NCBI GenBank assembly: GCA_017509985.1
Contig: JAFWOE010000012.1
Span: 1-64,000, forward strand
Direction: 5' to 3'
From: Lachnospiraceae bacterium
Lineage (GTDB): Bacteria; Bacillota; Clostridia; Lachnospirales; Lachnospiraceae
DNA length: 64,000 bases
Shown piece by piece: positions 14,523 through 23,608 of the stretch; within the stretch, counting starts at the first letter, position 1; each line of letters begins with the position of its first letter. A program made the translations under genes and the position numbers. The notes beneath the pieces were generated by a model. The model saw only the letters and a program-made list of their open reading frames with translations. It did no database searches and was not told the origin of the DNA.

Positions 14523-16748
14523 ATGCAAAACAGTAGAATTAAGATCCTTATCTGCAGTACAGCCCTGACCGCCGCAATGCTTCTGGCCGGCTGCGGTTCC
14601 TGGCAGACCGGGACAGCCGACCCTGCACAGGCTAACAGCGTCTCCGGCAGCACAGCCGAAGGAAGCAGCGCACAGGAAAACAACGGCCGGGACAGCGAGG
14701 CTTCGGAAAGCAAACCCAAGGAAAGTAAAGCTCCGGAAAGCAGTCCTGCAGACTATGAAGCTTTCGCTGTCAAAACAGAGCTTAAGGAGCTGACCCTCGC
14801 AGATCCGGAAAAAGGGATTGGGGTCTACGGAAGATATACGGAACTGACGGCGGAAGGCGAAGTCCCGGAAGTGCTGTCAAAGACCCTTGCCGAGGTGAAT
14901 GCACGTGCGAAAGAAAGCGTAGAAACCAAAGCCAGGCTTTTTCTTGATGAAAACAATTACCCGGTCAAAGCAGCGGGAGCGGCCGTAACGGACCGGTACC
15001 GATATCGTAATATTTCCTACATCGTCAATGTAACGCGGGCAGACGGTGCCTTCATCAGTTTTCTGGAAACGGAAATGGAAGACGGTATCGGAGATACCGA
15101 AGGAGAGCGGATCGACGCAGCACAAAACTGCTGCTTCCATTCGTCTGTATATGATACGCAAAGCGGCAGACTTCTGGCTCCTGAGGATTTCCTGCAGGAT
15201 CCGGACAGCCTTCCGGACCTGCTTGAGGATGCGCTCGCGAACAAATACGAAACAGACGGGCTTTATCCGGATGCTGAATCGGAAACTCCCGCATGGACAG
15301 CGGATTATCTAGGGCTGCGTTTCTATTTTGACGGAGGAATGATCCCGGAAGAAAAAAGGCAGGCAAACAGCATAAACTCCCAAAAAGCGGTACATGTATC
15401 TATTCCATATACCGCACTGGACGGTCCTTTGTCCGAAACCGCCGCAGCCGCACCGGAAAGCTTTATCGCACAGTTAGAGAAAAACACGGAGTACGCGCTG
15501 CCGCATGACAACAGGGTCATCCGTATCGAAAAAGCCGAGGATTCCGGAGGCAGGGAAGCGTACCGCATCGTGATCAAAGAAGACAAAGACGAGAAGGCGT
15601 GGTGGCTGGAATATGCCGATGATGATTCGGATTTTTATGTCTTCCGTGCGCAGGACGGTTATTATTTCTACCGCCTGGAGGATGCACAGGACCGGGCGTA
15701 TGTTTACAATTTCGCGAGGCCCGACGGTGGGTTCGACCGCTTTGAGAACCAGAATGCGCAGTGCTTTGATTCGTTTCTGCATGAGCTGAGGCTGGCGGTT
15801 CCGTTCAACCCGGAGTGCTGCCATATGCGTGAAAAGCCGCGGTCGTTTATGAAAGGCGCACCCGGCCTGAGCACTTCCTTTTCGCCGAACGGCCATTACG
15901 CTTTCCGGCCTGAGCCGGGACGCGGGCGGACCTGGCTGCACTTTGCCCTGATCGATGACAGGCTCGCGCTGGACAGCCGCAATGTCGGCTGCAGGCTGCT
16001 TCATGAAGTCCATGCGGCCGCACTGGATGAAGACGGCAAGCAGGGTGAACAGATCGTGATCCCGGCGGGAGAAGTTCTGAAATTCCTGCGTGTTGAGGGC
16101 GAGGGTGAAATGTATTATTACATGTCGACGCAGTACAGTTCATATCTGTCCGAAGAAGGGTACGGTTATGACTGCGAACTGCGCGACGGAAGACAGGTGC
16201 GCCTTTTCTCCCCCGTTGAAAGCAGCTTCTATACGGATGGAATGTATCTGGAGAGGATCGGGGAGGCTGTAACGCTGGGGGCTTCGCAGTATGAGGCCGG
16301 CCTCGGCGAAGTACCGGATCATTATGTGGAGATCGGCGGAAAAGAGTATAAGCTCATCCGGGATCTGTCACTTCGGACGGAAGCCGGAGAAGAGATTGAT
16401 TTTCAGGGAGATATCTGGTGGAAGGTCGAAAACTATATCGGGACATTTTCCTCGGAAGAAGAGGATGCCGAACTTGTCATTTCCGAAAACGGAGAAGTCC
16501 GCTTTGAGTATCAGGAAAGCGTATTTACGGGAAAACTCCCCGAAAAGAGGTATTACCGCAGTAATGTGGCGATCCGCATGGAAGCGGAGAGAGAAAGTCG
16601 TACTTTCCAGATCATAGTGGAAGATCCGCTGCCTGACCACGACCCGACATTTAACACCATCCTTTTCTACTCTGAAGGAGAGCCTGCGACAAACGAGCCT
16701 TCACATGTGCCGCCTGTCGAGGTGGAACTGGTAAGAGAAGCCGGCTGA
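14523..16748 (+). CDS. Lipoprotein with RsiV-like (DUF3298) domain
   Basis: 741 residues from ATG at 14523, which follows GAGGA; a TTG at 14496 would add nine residues ahead of the signal peptide and is less likely. Type II signal with lipobox LLAGC (Cys near 25), then a Ser/Glu/Lys-rich low-complexity linker. Residues of about 75-310 show the DUF4163/DUF3298 pattern of anti-sigma factor RsiV relatives (VYGRYTELTAEGE, SYIVNVTRADGAFISF, FYFDGGMIPEE). The C-terminal 400 residues, with acidic beta segments, are unrecognised. It would be anchored outside the membrane. No sigma factor gene is adjacent, so an anti-sigma role is not implied. The SpoIIE phosphatase follows 13 bases on. Confidence 0.78.
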   Translation: MQNSRIKILICSTALTAAMLLAGCGSWQTGTADPAQANSVSGSTAEGSSAQENNGRDSEASESKPKESKAPESSPADYEAFAVKTELKELTLADPEKGIGVYGRYTELTAEGEVPEVLSKTLAEVNARAKESVETKARLFLDENNYPVKAAGAAVTDRYRYRNISYIVNVTRADGAFISFLETEMEDGIGDTEGERIDAAQNCCFHSSVYDTQSGRLLAPEDFLQDPDSLPDLLEDALANKYETDGLYPDAESETPAWTADYLGLRFYFDGGMIPEEKRQANSINSQKAVHVSIPYTALDGPLSETAAAAPESFIAQLEKNTEYALPHDNRVIRIEKAEDSGGREAYRIVIKEDKDEKAWWLEYADDDSDFYVFRAQDGYYFYRLEDAQDRAYVYNFARPDGGFDRFENQNAQCFDSFLHELRLAVPFNPECCHMREKPRSFMKGAPGLSTSFSPNGHYAFRPEPGRGRTWLHFALIDDRLALDSRNVGCRLLHEVHAAALDEDGKQGEQIVIPAGEVLKFLRVEGEGEMYYYMSTQYSSYLSEEGYGYDCELRDGRQVRLFSPVESSFYTDGMYLERIGEAVTLGASQYEAGLGEVPDHYVEIGGKEYKLIRDLSLRTEAGEEIDFQGDIWWKVENYIGTFSSEEEDAELVISENGEVRFEYQESVFTGKLPEKRYYRSNVAIRMEAERESRTFQIIVEDPLPDHDPTFNTILFYSEGEPATNEPSHVPPVEVELVREAG

Positions 16749-16761
16749 CGGGAGGAAAAGA

Positions 16762-18114
16762 ATGATCGGCGAAATGAGTGCAATGTTTTCAAAAATGGTT
16801 GGAACACTGGCGGTGATCCTGGTCGTTGCGGCATTTATCGGCAGCAGTGATACCATAACCAAACTTATACAAACGGAGAAAACATGGAAATATACAGTTC
16901 TCGCAGGTCTTCTTGGCGGCGTTTTCGGAATATACGGCAATATTTCGGGATTTGATCTGAACGGCGCGATTATTTCCGTCCGTGATATCGGCCCCATGGT
17001 TTCGGGATTTATCGGCGGTCCGCTGGGCGGCCTGCTTGCAGGCCTGATTGCGGGAGTCCACAGACTGACAATGGGCGGTCTTACTGCCCAGGCGTGCGTT
17101 GTGGCGACCTGCTGTATCGGCCTGATGTGCGGGGCAATTTCCAGAAGATGGCATGAAGCTTTTAAAAAACCGCTCGTTGCTCTGCTGGTCAGCGCGGCGA
17201 TGGAAGCCTTTCATCTGTGCGTCGTGCTGATCATGGTCCGTCCGTTTGAAACGGCACTGGATATCGTAAGGCAGATCGCTGTTCCGTTTATCGCCGTCAA
17301 CGCGGCAGGTTTTGTAATGATGATCCTCATCATTACATATACGGAAAACCAGCGTATTCTTGCTGCTGAAAAAAGCCGGATGCAGTCGGAACTGGAGGTC
17401 GCAAATGTGATCCAGCATTCATTGCTGCCGATCCTGAACGAGCATTATCCGGGCTGCATGGAACTGGACATCAGCGCCTATATGGAGGCAGCAAAAGAGG
17501 TCGGCGGTGATTTTTATGATGTATTTTACGTTGACACGACGCATCTGGCTTTTGTGGTCGGCGACGCTTCCGGAAAAGGCGTTCCGGCAGCGCTTTTCAT
17601 GGCTTCATCCAAGATCACCCTGCAAAACTGCATCCGGGACAGTTCCAGTCTCTCCAAAGCCGTTGAAATTGCAAACAATGCGATTTGTGCCAGAAATGAA
17701 GCGGAAATGTTCGTAACCATGTGGGTAGGTGTTCTGGATCTGACTTGCGGTAAGTTTTCCTTTGTCAGCGCAGGCCACAATCCGCCGGTCCTGCTCCGCA
17801 GCGGTAAAGCAGAGTTTTTGAGATTTAAAAACGGTTTTGTGCTTGGCGGCATGCAGGATATGAAATACAAAGAGCAAAGTCTTCAGCTGACCGCAGGCGA
17901 CATACTCTTTTTATATACAGACGGCGTGACCGAAGCGGAAGACCGGGGGCACAGCCTTTTCGGCGAGGAGCGGCTGCTGAAGTGCTTTGAGAACAAAAGC
18001 GAGAGCAGTCCCGAAGATATCATAAAGGGAGTAAAAGGAACGATTGAGGAGTTTATAAACGGCAACAGTCAGTTTGACGATATGACGATGCTTTGTTTTA
18101 AGTGGAAAAAGTAG
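16762..18114 (+). CDS. Membrane sensor phosphatase: 5TM-LYT domain fused to SpoIIE/PP2C
   Basis: 450 residues. The first about 195 residues carry hydrophobic helices with the 5TMR-LYT signature (IGPMVSGFIGGPLGGLLAG, HRLTMGG), as in LytS-type sensors. A linker helix (AAEKSRMQSELEVANVIQHS, with the QxxLLP-type entry motif) leads to a SpoIIE/RsbU-like PP2C domain from about 235: KEVGGDFYDVF and GDASGKGVPAALFMA hold metal-binding aspartates, and FLYTDGVTEAED and DDMTMLCFKW the others. Such enzymes dephosphorylate anti-anti-sigma factors (STAS domain) in partner-switching. No STAS or RsbW-like gene is next to it. GGGAGG precedes the ATG. It may share the transcript of the RsiV-like lipoprotein. 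Confidence 0.93.
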   Translation: MIGEMSAMFSKMVGTLAVILVVAAFIGSSDTITKLIQTEKTWKYTVLAGLLGGVFGIYGNISGFDLNGAIISVRDIGPMVSGFIGGPLGGLLAGLIAGVHRLTMGGLTAQACVVATCCIGLMCGAISRRWHEAFKKPLVALLVSAAMEAFHLCVVLIMVRPFETALDIVRQIAVPFIAVNAAGFVMMILIITYTENQRILAAEKSRMQSELEVANVIQHSLLPILNEHYPGCMELDISAYMEAAKEVGGDFYDVFYVDTTHLAFVVGDASGKGVPAALFMASSKITLQNCIRDSSSLSKAVEIANNAICARNEAEMFVTMWVGVLDLTCGKFSFVSAGHNPPVLLRSGKAEFLRFKNGFVLGGMQDMKYKEQSLQLTAGDILFLYTDGVTEAEDRGHSLFGEERLLKCFENKSESSPEDIIKGVKGTIEEFINGNSQFDDMTMLCFKWKK

Positions 18115-18143
18115 GATAGACTGGTGTAAAAGGAACTCCTTAA

Positions 18144-18180
18144 AAAAGAGGCCGGAGCGTGAAATCGCTTCGGCCTTTTA
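18144..18180. terminator. Terminator after the SpoIIE-type phosphatase
   Basis: AGGCCGGAGCG (18149-18159) pairs with CGCTTCGGCCT (18166-18176), one G-U pair, flanked by A and T runs. It lies between convergent genes and can serve both. Confidence 0.82.
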
Positions 18181-18224
18181 TGAATTCCGGAAGGAAATGT
18201 CGACAGGAAAGCGTCCCGATGTCG

Positions 18225-20297
18225 TCACAGCTTCGCGCGGGCGGCAGCATGGATGTAAATATCTGTAAGGATCCCGACCACAGGGTCGCCGATCCTTTTT
18301 TCTTCCGTGGTCAGTTCAATGACCGGGTCGGTGCCGAGCCCCTGGAATTCGGCACGCTCGCGGACAGCTTTTTCTGCGATCCGCTTTCCGGCGGCCACGG
18401 CGTCTTCCTTGTTTTCGTAGACAACTTTTTGATGATTCTCGATCATGGAGTAGCCGTCCAGTGTTGAACCGACGTAGTCGGCGTGGATCCGGAAGTCGAC
18501 AAACGTAGCCCGGTTGCTCGCGGCTGCGCCGAGGGCATTGGCTACGTGGGCATACGGCGGGATGATTGCACGCGTGCCCAGAAGTTTCGCGACTTCCGGG
18601 AGGAATACATAAGTCGGTGCGCCGATGGCGATCAGGGGCATGTCCGTGGTGATCCGGATATTTACGAGTCCTTCGGTCAACCGGGCAGAAGGGTTCTTTG
18701 CGGAGCGGCGCGAAGCCGCATACTCCGCGCTTTCTTCGTCGAGAAAAAGTCTCCGTGCCTGTTCATAGTATGCATCGAGAATCGGACCGGCGTCTTCGAT
18801 GGATGAGAACAACCGGTTTTTCGGGTACTGATGCTGCAGAAGGAAAAACACGATGTTTTCGTACATGCGCCGGACAACCATTTCATAGACCCGTTCGATC
18901 ACTTCAGCCGGCTCCAGGGCCGTCATATACGCCGCGTACTCTACCATTGTCCGGGCGGCGGCCTCATCGTACAGGGTCAGGTCGCCCCGGAGGACCATGA
19001 TGTCCGTGGCGGTAAGCCCGCTCCGGATGATGATATCTTCCTGTTCCAGACGCTCGATCCCGAGGTGGTAGATATCGCAGCCGGCTTCTTCGGCAAATGT
19101 CTGCAGAAGGAGCGGTTTTTCCTTAAGGATCTCGCAGACCTTCTGTTCATACTCCGTGTATCCTTTTTTGTTTGAAATATCTTTCTGAAGCACAATGAAT
19201 TCATAGACACCGTGACAGGGAAGCTCTTTTCTTGCCGTAAATCTTTTCAGGTCGGGCAGGACATTCTCATACTGGGAAGCCAGGATAGAAATCGGGATGA
19301 TCCGGACTCCGTCGAGATAGAGCACATAGTCGTGGAAACGGACGGCTGTATCGCCGCCGAGGGAAATCGCTCTGGCATCAAGCCCCTTGATGGAAGTCTG
19401 ATACTGGCCGATATGGATCCCCTGCTGTACCCTCAGCGGTTCCCCGGAGCGTATCAGGGCAAGGTCTGTAGTAGTCCCGCCCATATCGACGATAATGGCG
19501 TTCTGTTCGCGGGTCAGTTCGTATCCGCCCATTACACTGGCGGCGGGGCCGCAGAGCAGTGTTTCTACGGGGCAGGTGCGGGCCATTTCTTCGGACATGA
19601 GCGTACCGTCGCTGCGCACGATCGAAAGAGGGATGTCAAGCCCGCGCGCCTGCATTACATTATGCACAGCTTTCATGAAATCGGAGATGACCGGTATCAG
19701 GCGGGCGTTCAGCAGGGTGCTGGCGCAGATCTTCAGGAAGTCTGTTTCTTTGCAGATGTCGAAAGCCAGAGTGACCGGTATCGTAAGGTGTGCCTTAAGC
19801 ACCCGCAGGGCGGTCAGTTCAAATCGTCCGCCGTTGAATGTCGGAAAAGTCTGGACGACGCCGATGGCATCGCAGTCGGAAAACAGCTCCGGGATCCTGC
19901 GTTCAAGTTCATCCCAGTCCGGATCGTAGGGATTGGAAAAAAGGTTTTCAACTTTGGCGTCAAGGACGATGAGCTGGGAAATATCGGTGATGCCGTATTC
20001 GTGGAGATATACCCGGATACGCTCAATCATGTCATCTGTCGTGCCGATGATGAGGAGTTTCGCGCGGCTGCCTTTGTTTTCCACGCAGGTATTGGTCGCG
20101 AGAGTGGTGGAAAGCGAAAAAATATCAGCTTTTTCCAGCAGATCCTGGGGCAGCAGATCCAGAGCATTTGCGATGCCGGTCTCCAGATTTGATTTGGTAG
20201 TGAGCGTCTTGCCGGATGCAAGGATCTCCTTGCTTTCCATATTGTAGACGACTGCGTCTGTGCATGTTCCGCCGGTATCAATGCCGATAGCGATCAT
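18225..20297 (-). CDS. Hydantoinase/oxoprolinase A-type protein (HyuA-like)
   Basis: 690 residues from ATG at 20297, with GGAGGAT 6 bases before it on the minus strand; a longer frame to 20405 adds residues without support. The N-terminus IAIGIDTGGTCTDAVVYN is the phosphate-1 loop of the ASKHA fold of this family, and IVDMGGTTTDLALI near 290-305 is the second nucleotide loop. Hydantoinase_A proteins cleave hydantoins, 5-oxoproline or carboxylate ketones with ATP, normally with a B subunit. No HyuB is visible here, so the reaction is unknown. It follows the FAD oxidoreductase in the same direction with a 170-base gap that holds a minus-strand TATAAT (20329-20334). Confidence 0.88.
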   Translation of the reverse strand: MIAIGIDTGGTCTDAVVYNMESKEILASGKTLTTKSNLETGIANALDLLPQDLLEKADIFSLSTTLATNTCVENKGSRAKLLIIGTTDDMIERIRVYLHEYGITDISQLIVLDAKVENLFSNPYDPDWDELERRIPELFSDCDAIGVVQTFPTFNGGRFELTALRVLKAHLTIPVTLAFDICKETDFLKICASTLLNARLIPVISDFMKAVHNVMQARGLDIPLSIVRSDGTLMSEEMARTCPVETLLCGPAASVMGGYELTREQNAIIVDMGGTTTDLALIRSGEPLRVQQGIHIGQYQTSIKGLDARAISLGGDTAVRFHDYVLYLDGVRIIPISILASQYENVLPDLKRFTARKELPCHGVYEFIVLQKDISNKKGYTEYEQKVCEILKEKPLLLQTFAEEAGCDIYHLGIERLEQEDIIIRSGLTATDIMVLRGDLTLYDEAAARTMVEYAAYMTALEPAEVIERVYEMVVRRMYENIVFFLLQHQYPKNRLFSSIEDAGPILDAYYEQARRLFLDEESAEYAASRRSAKNPSARLTEGLVNIRITTDMPLIAIGAPTYVFLPEVAKLLGTRAIIPPYAHVANALGAAASNRATFVDFRIHADYVGSTLDGYSMIENHQKVVYENKEDAVAAGKRIAEKAVRERAEFQGLGTDPVIELTTEEKRIGDPVVGILTDIYIHAAARAKL

Positions 20298-20302
20298 TTT
20301 GA

Positions 20303-20447
20303 ATCCTCCAGGAGTAAATTTCCATGAGATTATAGCATATATATGATGCGGTATGGAATATGCGGAACAAAGGAAATTTTGAATACCTGTTCTTAAGCTG
20401 TTCAAAGAAGAGGATAGACTTATTATTGAGCATAACTCCTGGAGTTA
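20303..20447 (-). promoter_or_regulatory. Two similar CTCC-n-GGAG palindromes around the hyuA-like promoter
   Basis: A 15-base palindrome with arms TAACTCC and GGAGTTA lies at 20433-20447, just after the FAD oxidoreductase stop. A related copy TTACTCC-T-GGAGGAT lies at 20303-20317 and includes the RBS of the HyuA-like gene. The TATAAT at 20329-20334 lies between them. They could be operator sites; the downstream copy may merely be an RBS that happens to be palindromic. Confidence 0.35.
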
Positions 20448-20467
20448 AACAGTACAGATCTGCTGAT

Positions 20468-21934
20468 TTATGGAAGTATTACATTCTGTGCCAGCAGTGC
20501 TCCTTTCAGGTCGCTATAGGGAAGATCACGGACGGAAATCCCGCGGGCTGCAGCAAGTGCAGCTGCCGTACCCGCCGCCTGGCCGAAGCAGATGCAGTGC
20601 GGTACGAGGTTGAAGCAGGAGTTTGCTTCATCATCCGAGGAAAATGCGCGGCAGGCGACCAGCAGGCCTTCCGTCTTCTTCGGGAGCAGCGTTCTGAAGG
20701 AAACATACACGACAGGATAATCTACACTGTCCTGACCGCGGTCGTTATTCGGGAAGATCGCAACAGTATCCTCAAACGGTTCATGGCGCTTCAGGTCTTC
20801 CGTACGCATGGAAGCTTCGCCGATCAGGCGAAGGCCGCCGGTCGTGCCGAGCTGCGGACAGGTCAGCTTAATGTAACTTTTTTCAAAACCGGGCGCCTTG
20901 TCGCGAAGGAGTTCCCAGGTTCTGACAGCCCGCTCGCGGGCAGAAACATCCATGCGGGTCATTTCTTCCACGTCCGTCTGGCTGTTCGCGATAAAGTGCG
21001 GATGGAGCCATGCTGTGTCTTCCTGGTTTTTCAGCATGCCGCGGAAGAAGGACAGATAAAGGCCTTTGTCATAAAGCTCGTTTTTCAGGGCAATGAAGTC
21101 CTTCTGTCGGGAGCTGACGAATTTGTCGTATGCGCGGAAATCCACGCCGCCGATCCAGAAGCCGAAGCAGAGATGTTTGATCCGGAGGCCGTAATCGATG
21201 TTGTCCTCATAAGCCGTTCCGGAGCGGGGGATCAGGTCTCCGTCGCCGGTGCAGTCAATGACGACCTTTCCAAGGACGGCCTGACGGCCGGACTTGCTTT
21301 CAAAGATGATCCCTTTGACCGTATCACATTCCATGACCACATCCGTTACCAGCGAATGCAGGTACAGTTTGACGCCGGCTTCCATGACCATCCGGTTGAT
21401 CTCATTCTTCCCGATCTCAGGATCGATGATCACCGAATAAACAAGGCATTCCTCTCCGTTTTTGTTTCTACGGATAAAGAAATGGTGGAAACTGCTGTCT
21501 TTGTAGTATTTCGTTACGACCGGATCTGTGGAGCCCCAGTCTTCCGGAAGAGGCCGAAAGGCTGCATCCTGTTTATCCAGGCGTGTCATCAGTTCCTCAC
21601 AGATCCCGCTGATCCACTGTTTTCCGTCGGTGTCGCTTAAGTGCGGAATGATGTTTACCAGTCCGCCGGTCATCATGCCGCCGAGATGTCCGAACCGTTC
21701 CAGAAGGACCGTCCGGGCGCCGGTGCGAGCTGCGGCAACGGCTGCCGCGAATCCGCCGGGACCGCCGCCGACAACGATGACGTCGGCTTCGCTGATGACG
21801 TTTATGTCACGGGCTGTTTCCTGTATGGTTTTTATCCCTGGGGTAAAGCGTTTGTCACTTTCCGGTGCTTCCGGGATATTATACCGGGCCATGCCGGCCG
21901 GACCGTGATATCTGAGTTTATCCTGACTTCCCAT
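20468..21934 (-). CDS. FAD-dependent oxidoreductase (FAD_oxidored family)
   Basis: 488 residues. Dinucleotide-binding motif VIVVGGGPGGFAAAVAAARTG at about 52-72 with the acidic residue of LLERFG after the second strand, then HLGGMMTGGLVN, the substrate-side motif common in this family. VVIDCTGDGDLIPRSG near 225-240 and CICFGQAAGTAAALAAARG at the end complete the FAD fold. No signal peptide, haem motif or Fe-S cluster, so it is a soluble cytoplasmic flavoprotein of unknown substrate. AGGAGG sits 9 bases before the ATG. Together with the HyuA-like protein downstream and the divergent anion permease it looks like a small catabolic unit. Confidence 0.88.
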   Translation of the reverse strand: MGSQDKLRYHGPAGMARYNIPEAPESDKRFTPGIKTIQETARDINVISEADVIVVGGGPGGFAAAVAAARTGARTVLLERFGHLGGMMTGGLVNIIPHLSDTDGKQWISGICEELMTRLDKQDAAFRPLPEDWGSTDPVVTKYYKDSSFHHFFIRRNKNGEECLVYSVIIDPEIGKNEINRMVMEAGVKLYLHSLVTDVVMECDTVKGIIFESKSGRQAVLGKVVIDCTGDGDLIPRSGTAYEDNIDYGLRIKHLCFGFWIGGVDFRAYDKFVSSRQKDFIALKNELYDKGLYLSFFRGMLKNQEDTAWLHPHFIANSQTDVEEMTRMDVSARERAVRTWELLRDKAPGFEKSYIKLTCPQLGTTGGLRLIGEASMRTEDLKRHEPFEDTVAIFPNNDRGQDSVDYPVVYVSFRTLLPKKTEGLLVACRAFSSDDEANSCFNLVPHCICFGQAAGTAAALAAARGISVRDLPYSDLKGALLAQNVILP

Positions 21935-22309
21935 AATCCATACCTCCTGATTCTTTAATAACAGCTATATCGAAACTTGTTGACATAAGATGTTATTACC
22001 ATATTCTGGATAAAAGGCATCGGGTCGTTATTATCCGCACCTTTAAACTATAGCATGTTAAAAGGTGCGTCAAGAAGGTTTTCGGTCATTGCGGCGGAGC
22101 CCCGCCGGGTCATATCGGAATGCCCTGCATGGATGCAAAACAGCAGCTGATTGAAATAGAACAGCAGCTGAAGTATAATCTGTAGATCATAAGCTGTGAA
22201 CTCTGCAGGAACTGCGATTCCGCAGACACGGAAGATAACCTTTTGCCGAAGAAGACATTGACAGAATGACGGCAGGAAAGCATCCCTGCTGCCAGAAGCC
22301 GAAGAACCA
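21935..22309 (+). promoter_or_regulatory. Divergent intergenic region: promoter, inverted repeat and long leader
   Basis: A rightward promoter TTGACA (21980-21985), 16 bases, TATTCT (22002-22007) would start near 22014 and leave a leader of about 295 bases before the permease GTG. Within it GCACCTTT (22037-22044) and AAAGGTGC (22061-22068) form an 8-bp inverted repeat. A short frame from ATG 22120 (ending KYNL then TAG) continues after the stop codon in the same frame for 26 more residues to a TGA near 22270, which could be a relic or leader peptide. I cannot identify a known riboswitch. Confidence 0.4.
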
Positions 22310-23452
22310 GTGAAGTACGCAACACTGATATTAAAAGCAGTTAAAGACAAAGTCGTTTCGGATCCGGTGCTGATCGCAGCCTGGATCCTTGCCTTCGTCT
22401 CCATGATTTTTGTGCATCCCGATGTGCAGTACGCCGGTTATATCGACTGGCGGTCGCTTGGCATACTGTGGGGGCTGATGATCGTGATCCGGGGATTTAA
22501 GGAGAACACGCTGTTTGAAAAAGCAGGAGATTTCATGCTGAAACGCGTGAGCAGGGGCTGGCAGCTGGCGGCGGTCCCGGTCTTCATGTGCTTTTTTTCG
22601 AGTATGCTGATCACCAATGACGTGGCGCTGATCACGTTCGTGCCTTTTGCCATAATGATACTGCGGCACAGCCGGAGGACCGATCTGATGATCCCGGTCG
22701 TTGTGCTTCAGACCGTGGCCGCGAACCTCGGAAGCATGCTGACGCCGATCGGCAATCCGCAGAATCTGTATCTGTACGGGCTGACCGGAATGTCTTTCGG
22801 AGGGTTTGTCGGAACAATGCTCCCGCTTACAGCTGCTTCGGCAGGCCTGCTCGTACTCTGTCTGGTTTTCCTTCCGGGAAAGAAGCAGGCGATCGATCTG
22901 CATGAACACTATTCCGTTATGAAAAGGTTCGGGCACAGGCGTCAGATCATTGTATACGCAGTTCTTTTTCTGCTGGCAATTCTTACCGTCCTCCGTCTGA
23001 TCCCGTGGTTTGTTACGGCAGGAGTGATACTCGCAGCCGTGCTGGTGATGGATTACAACGTATTATTCCATGCGGACTACGGACTTTTGCTGACCTTTAC
23101 AGGCTTTTTTATCTTTACCGGGAATATCGGCCGGATCCCGCAGGTGCAGCACGCGCTGGAAGCAGTGATATCCGGGAGGACATTTGCGGTTTCGGTTCTG
23201 ACCAGCCAGGTGATCAGCAACGTCCCGGCCGCCCTGCTTCTTTCCGGTTTTACCGATCAGTACCGGGCGCTCCTGCAGGGTGTAAACGTCGGGGGACTGG
23301 GCACGCTGATCGCTTCGATGGCCAGTCTGATCTCCTACAAGGCATTTGCAGTCAGCTATCCCGAAAAGAAAGGAAAGTATTTTGCGGTCTTCACCCTGGT
23401 GAACGTATTGTTTCTGGCAGCTTTATGCGCCTTCAGGGTGGCGATCGGCTGA
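22310..23452 (+). CDS. Anion permease of the citrate/arsenite ion-transporter superfamily
   Basis: 380 residues, starting at GTG 22310 (weak RBS). About ten hydrophobic helices. The motifs LITNDVALITFVPFAI and LGSMLTPIGNPQNLYLY are the conserved substrate and sodium sites of the CitMHS/SLC13-like family, repeated in inverted form as VISNVPAALLLSGF and GGLGTLIASMASLISYKAF. The protein moves dicarboxylates, tricarboxylates or similar anions across the cytoplasmic membrane; which one is not shown. Next to a HyuA-like protein, an FAD oxidoreductase and DUF3237 it may import the substrate of that group. A perfect palindrome ATCTCTTTTAAAGAGAT follows the stop at 23454-23470 without a T-run. Confidence 0.88.
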   Translation: MKYATLILKAVKDKVVSDPVLIAAWILAFVSMIFVHPDVQYAGYIDWRSLGILWGLMIVIRGFKENTLFEKAGDFMLKRVSRGWQLAAVPVFMCFFSSMLITNDVALITFVPFAIMILRHSRRTDLMIPVVVLQTVAANLGSMLTPIGNPQNLYLYGLTGMSFGGFVGTMLPLTAASAGLLVLCLVFLPGKKQAIDLHEHYSVMKRFGHRRQIIVYAVLFLLAILTVLRLIPWFVTAGVILAAVLVMDYNVLFHADYGLLLTFTGFFIFTGNIGRIPQVQHALEAVISGRTFAVSVLTSQVISNVPAALLLSGFTDQYRALLQGVNVGGLGTLIASMASLISYKAFAVSYPEKKGKYFAVFTLVNVLFLAALCAFRVAIG

Positions 23453-23608
23453 AATCTCTTTTAAAGAGATGTAATGCACATCCTGCCTGTGTATAATATG
23501 GATATGACAGAGAGACAGATGCACAGGAGCAATATGTGACGGAAAAGCAGATCCCGAAAATGAAAAGGTCACTGTTTTATGATTTGAGGTAAAGGAAAGG
23601 GAGAAAAC

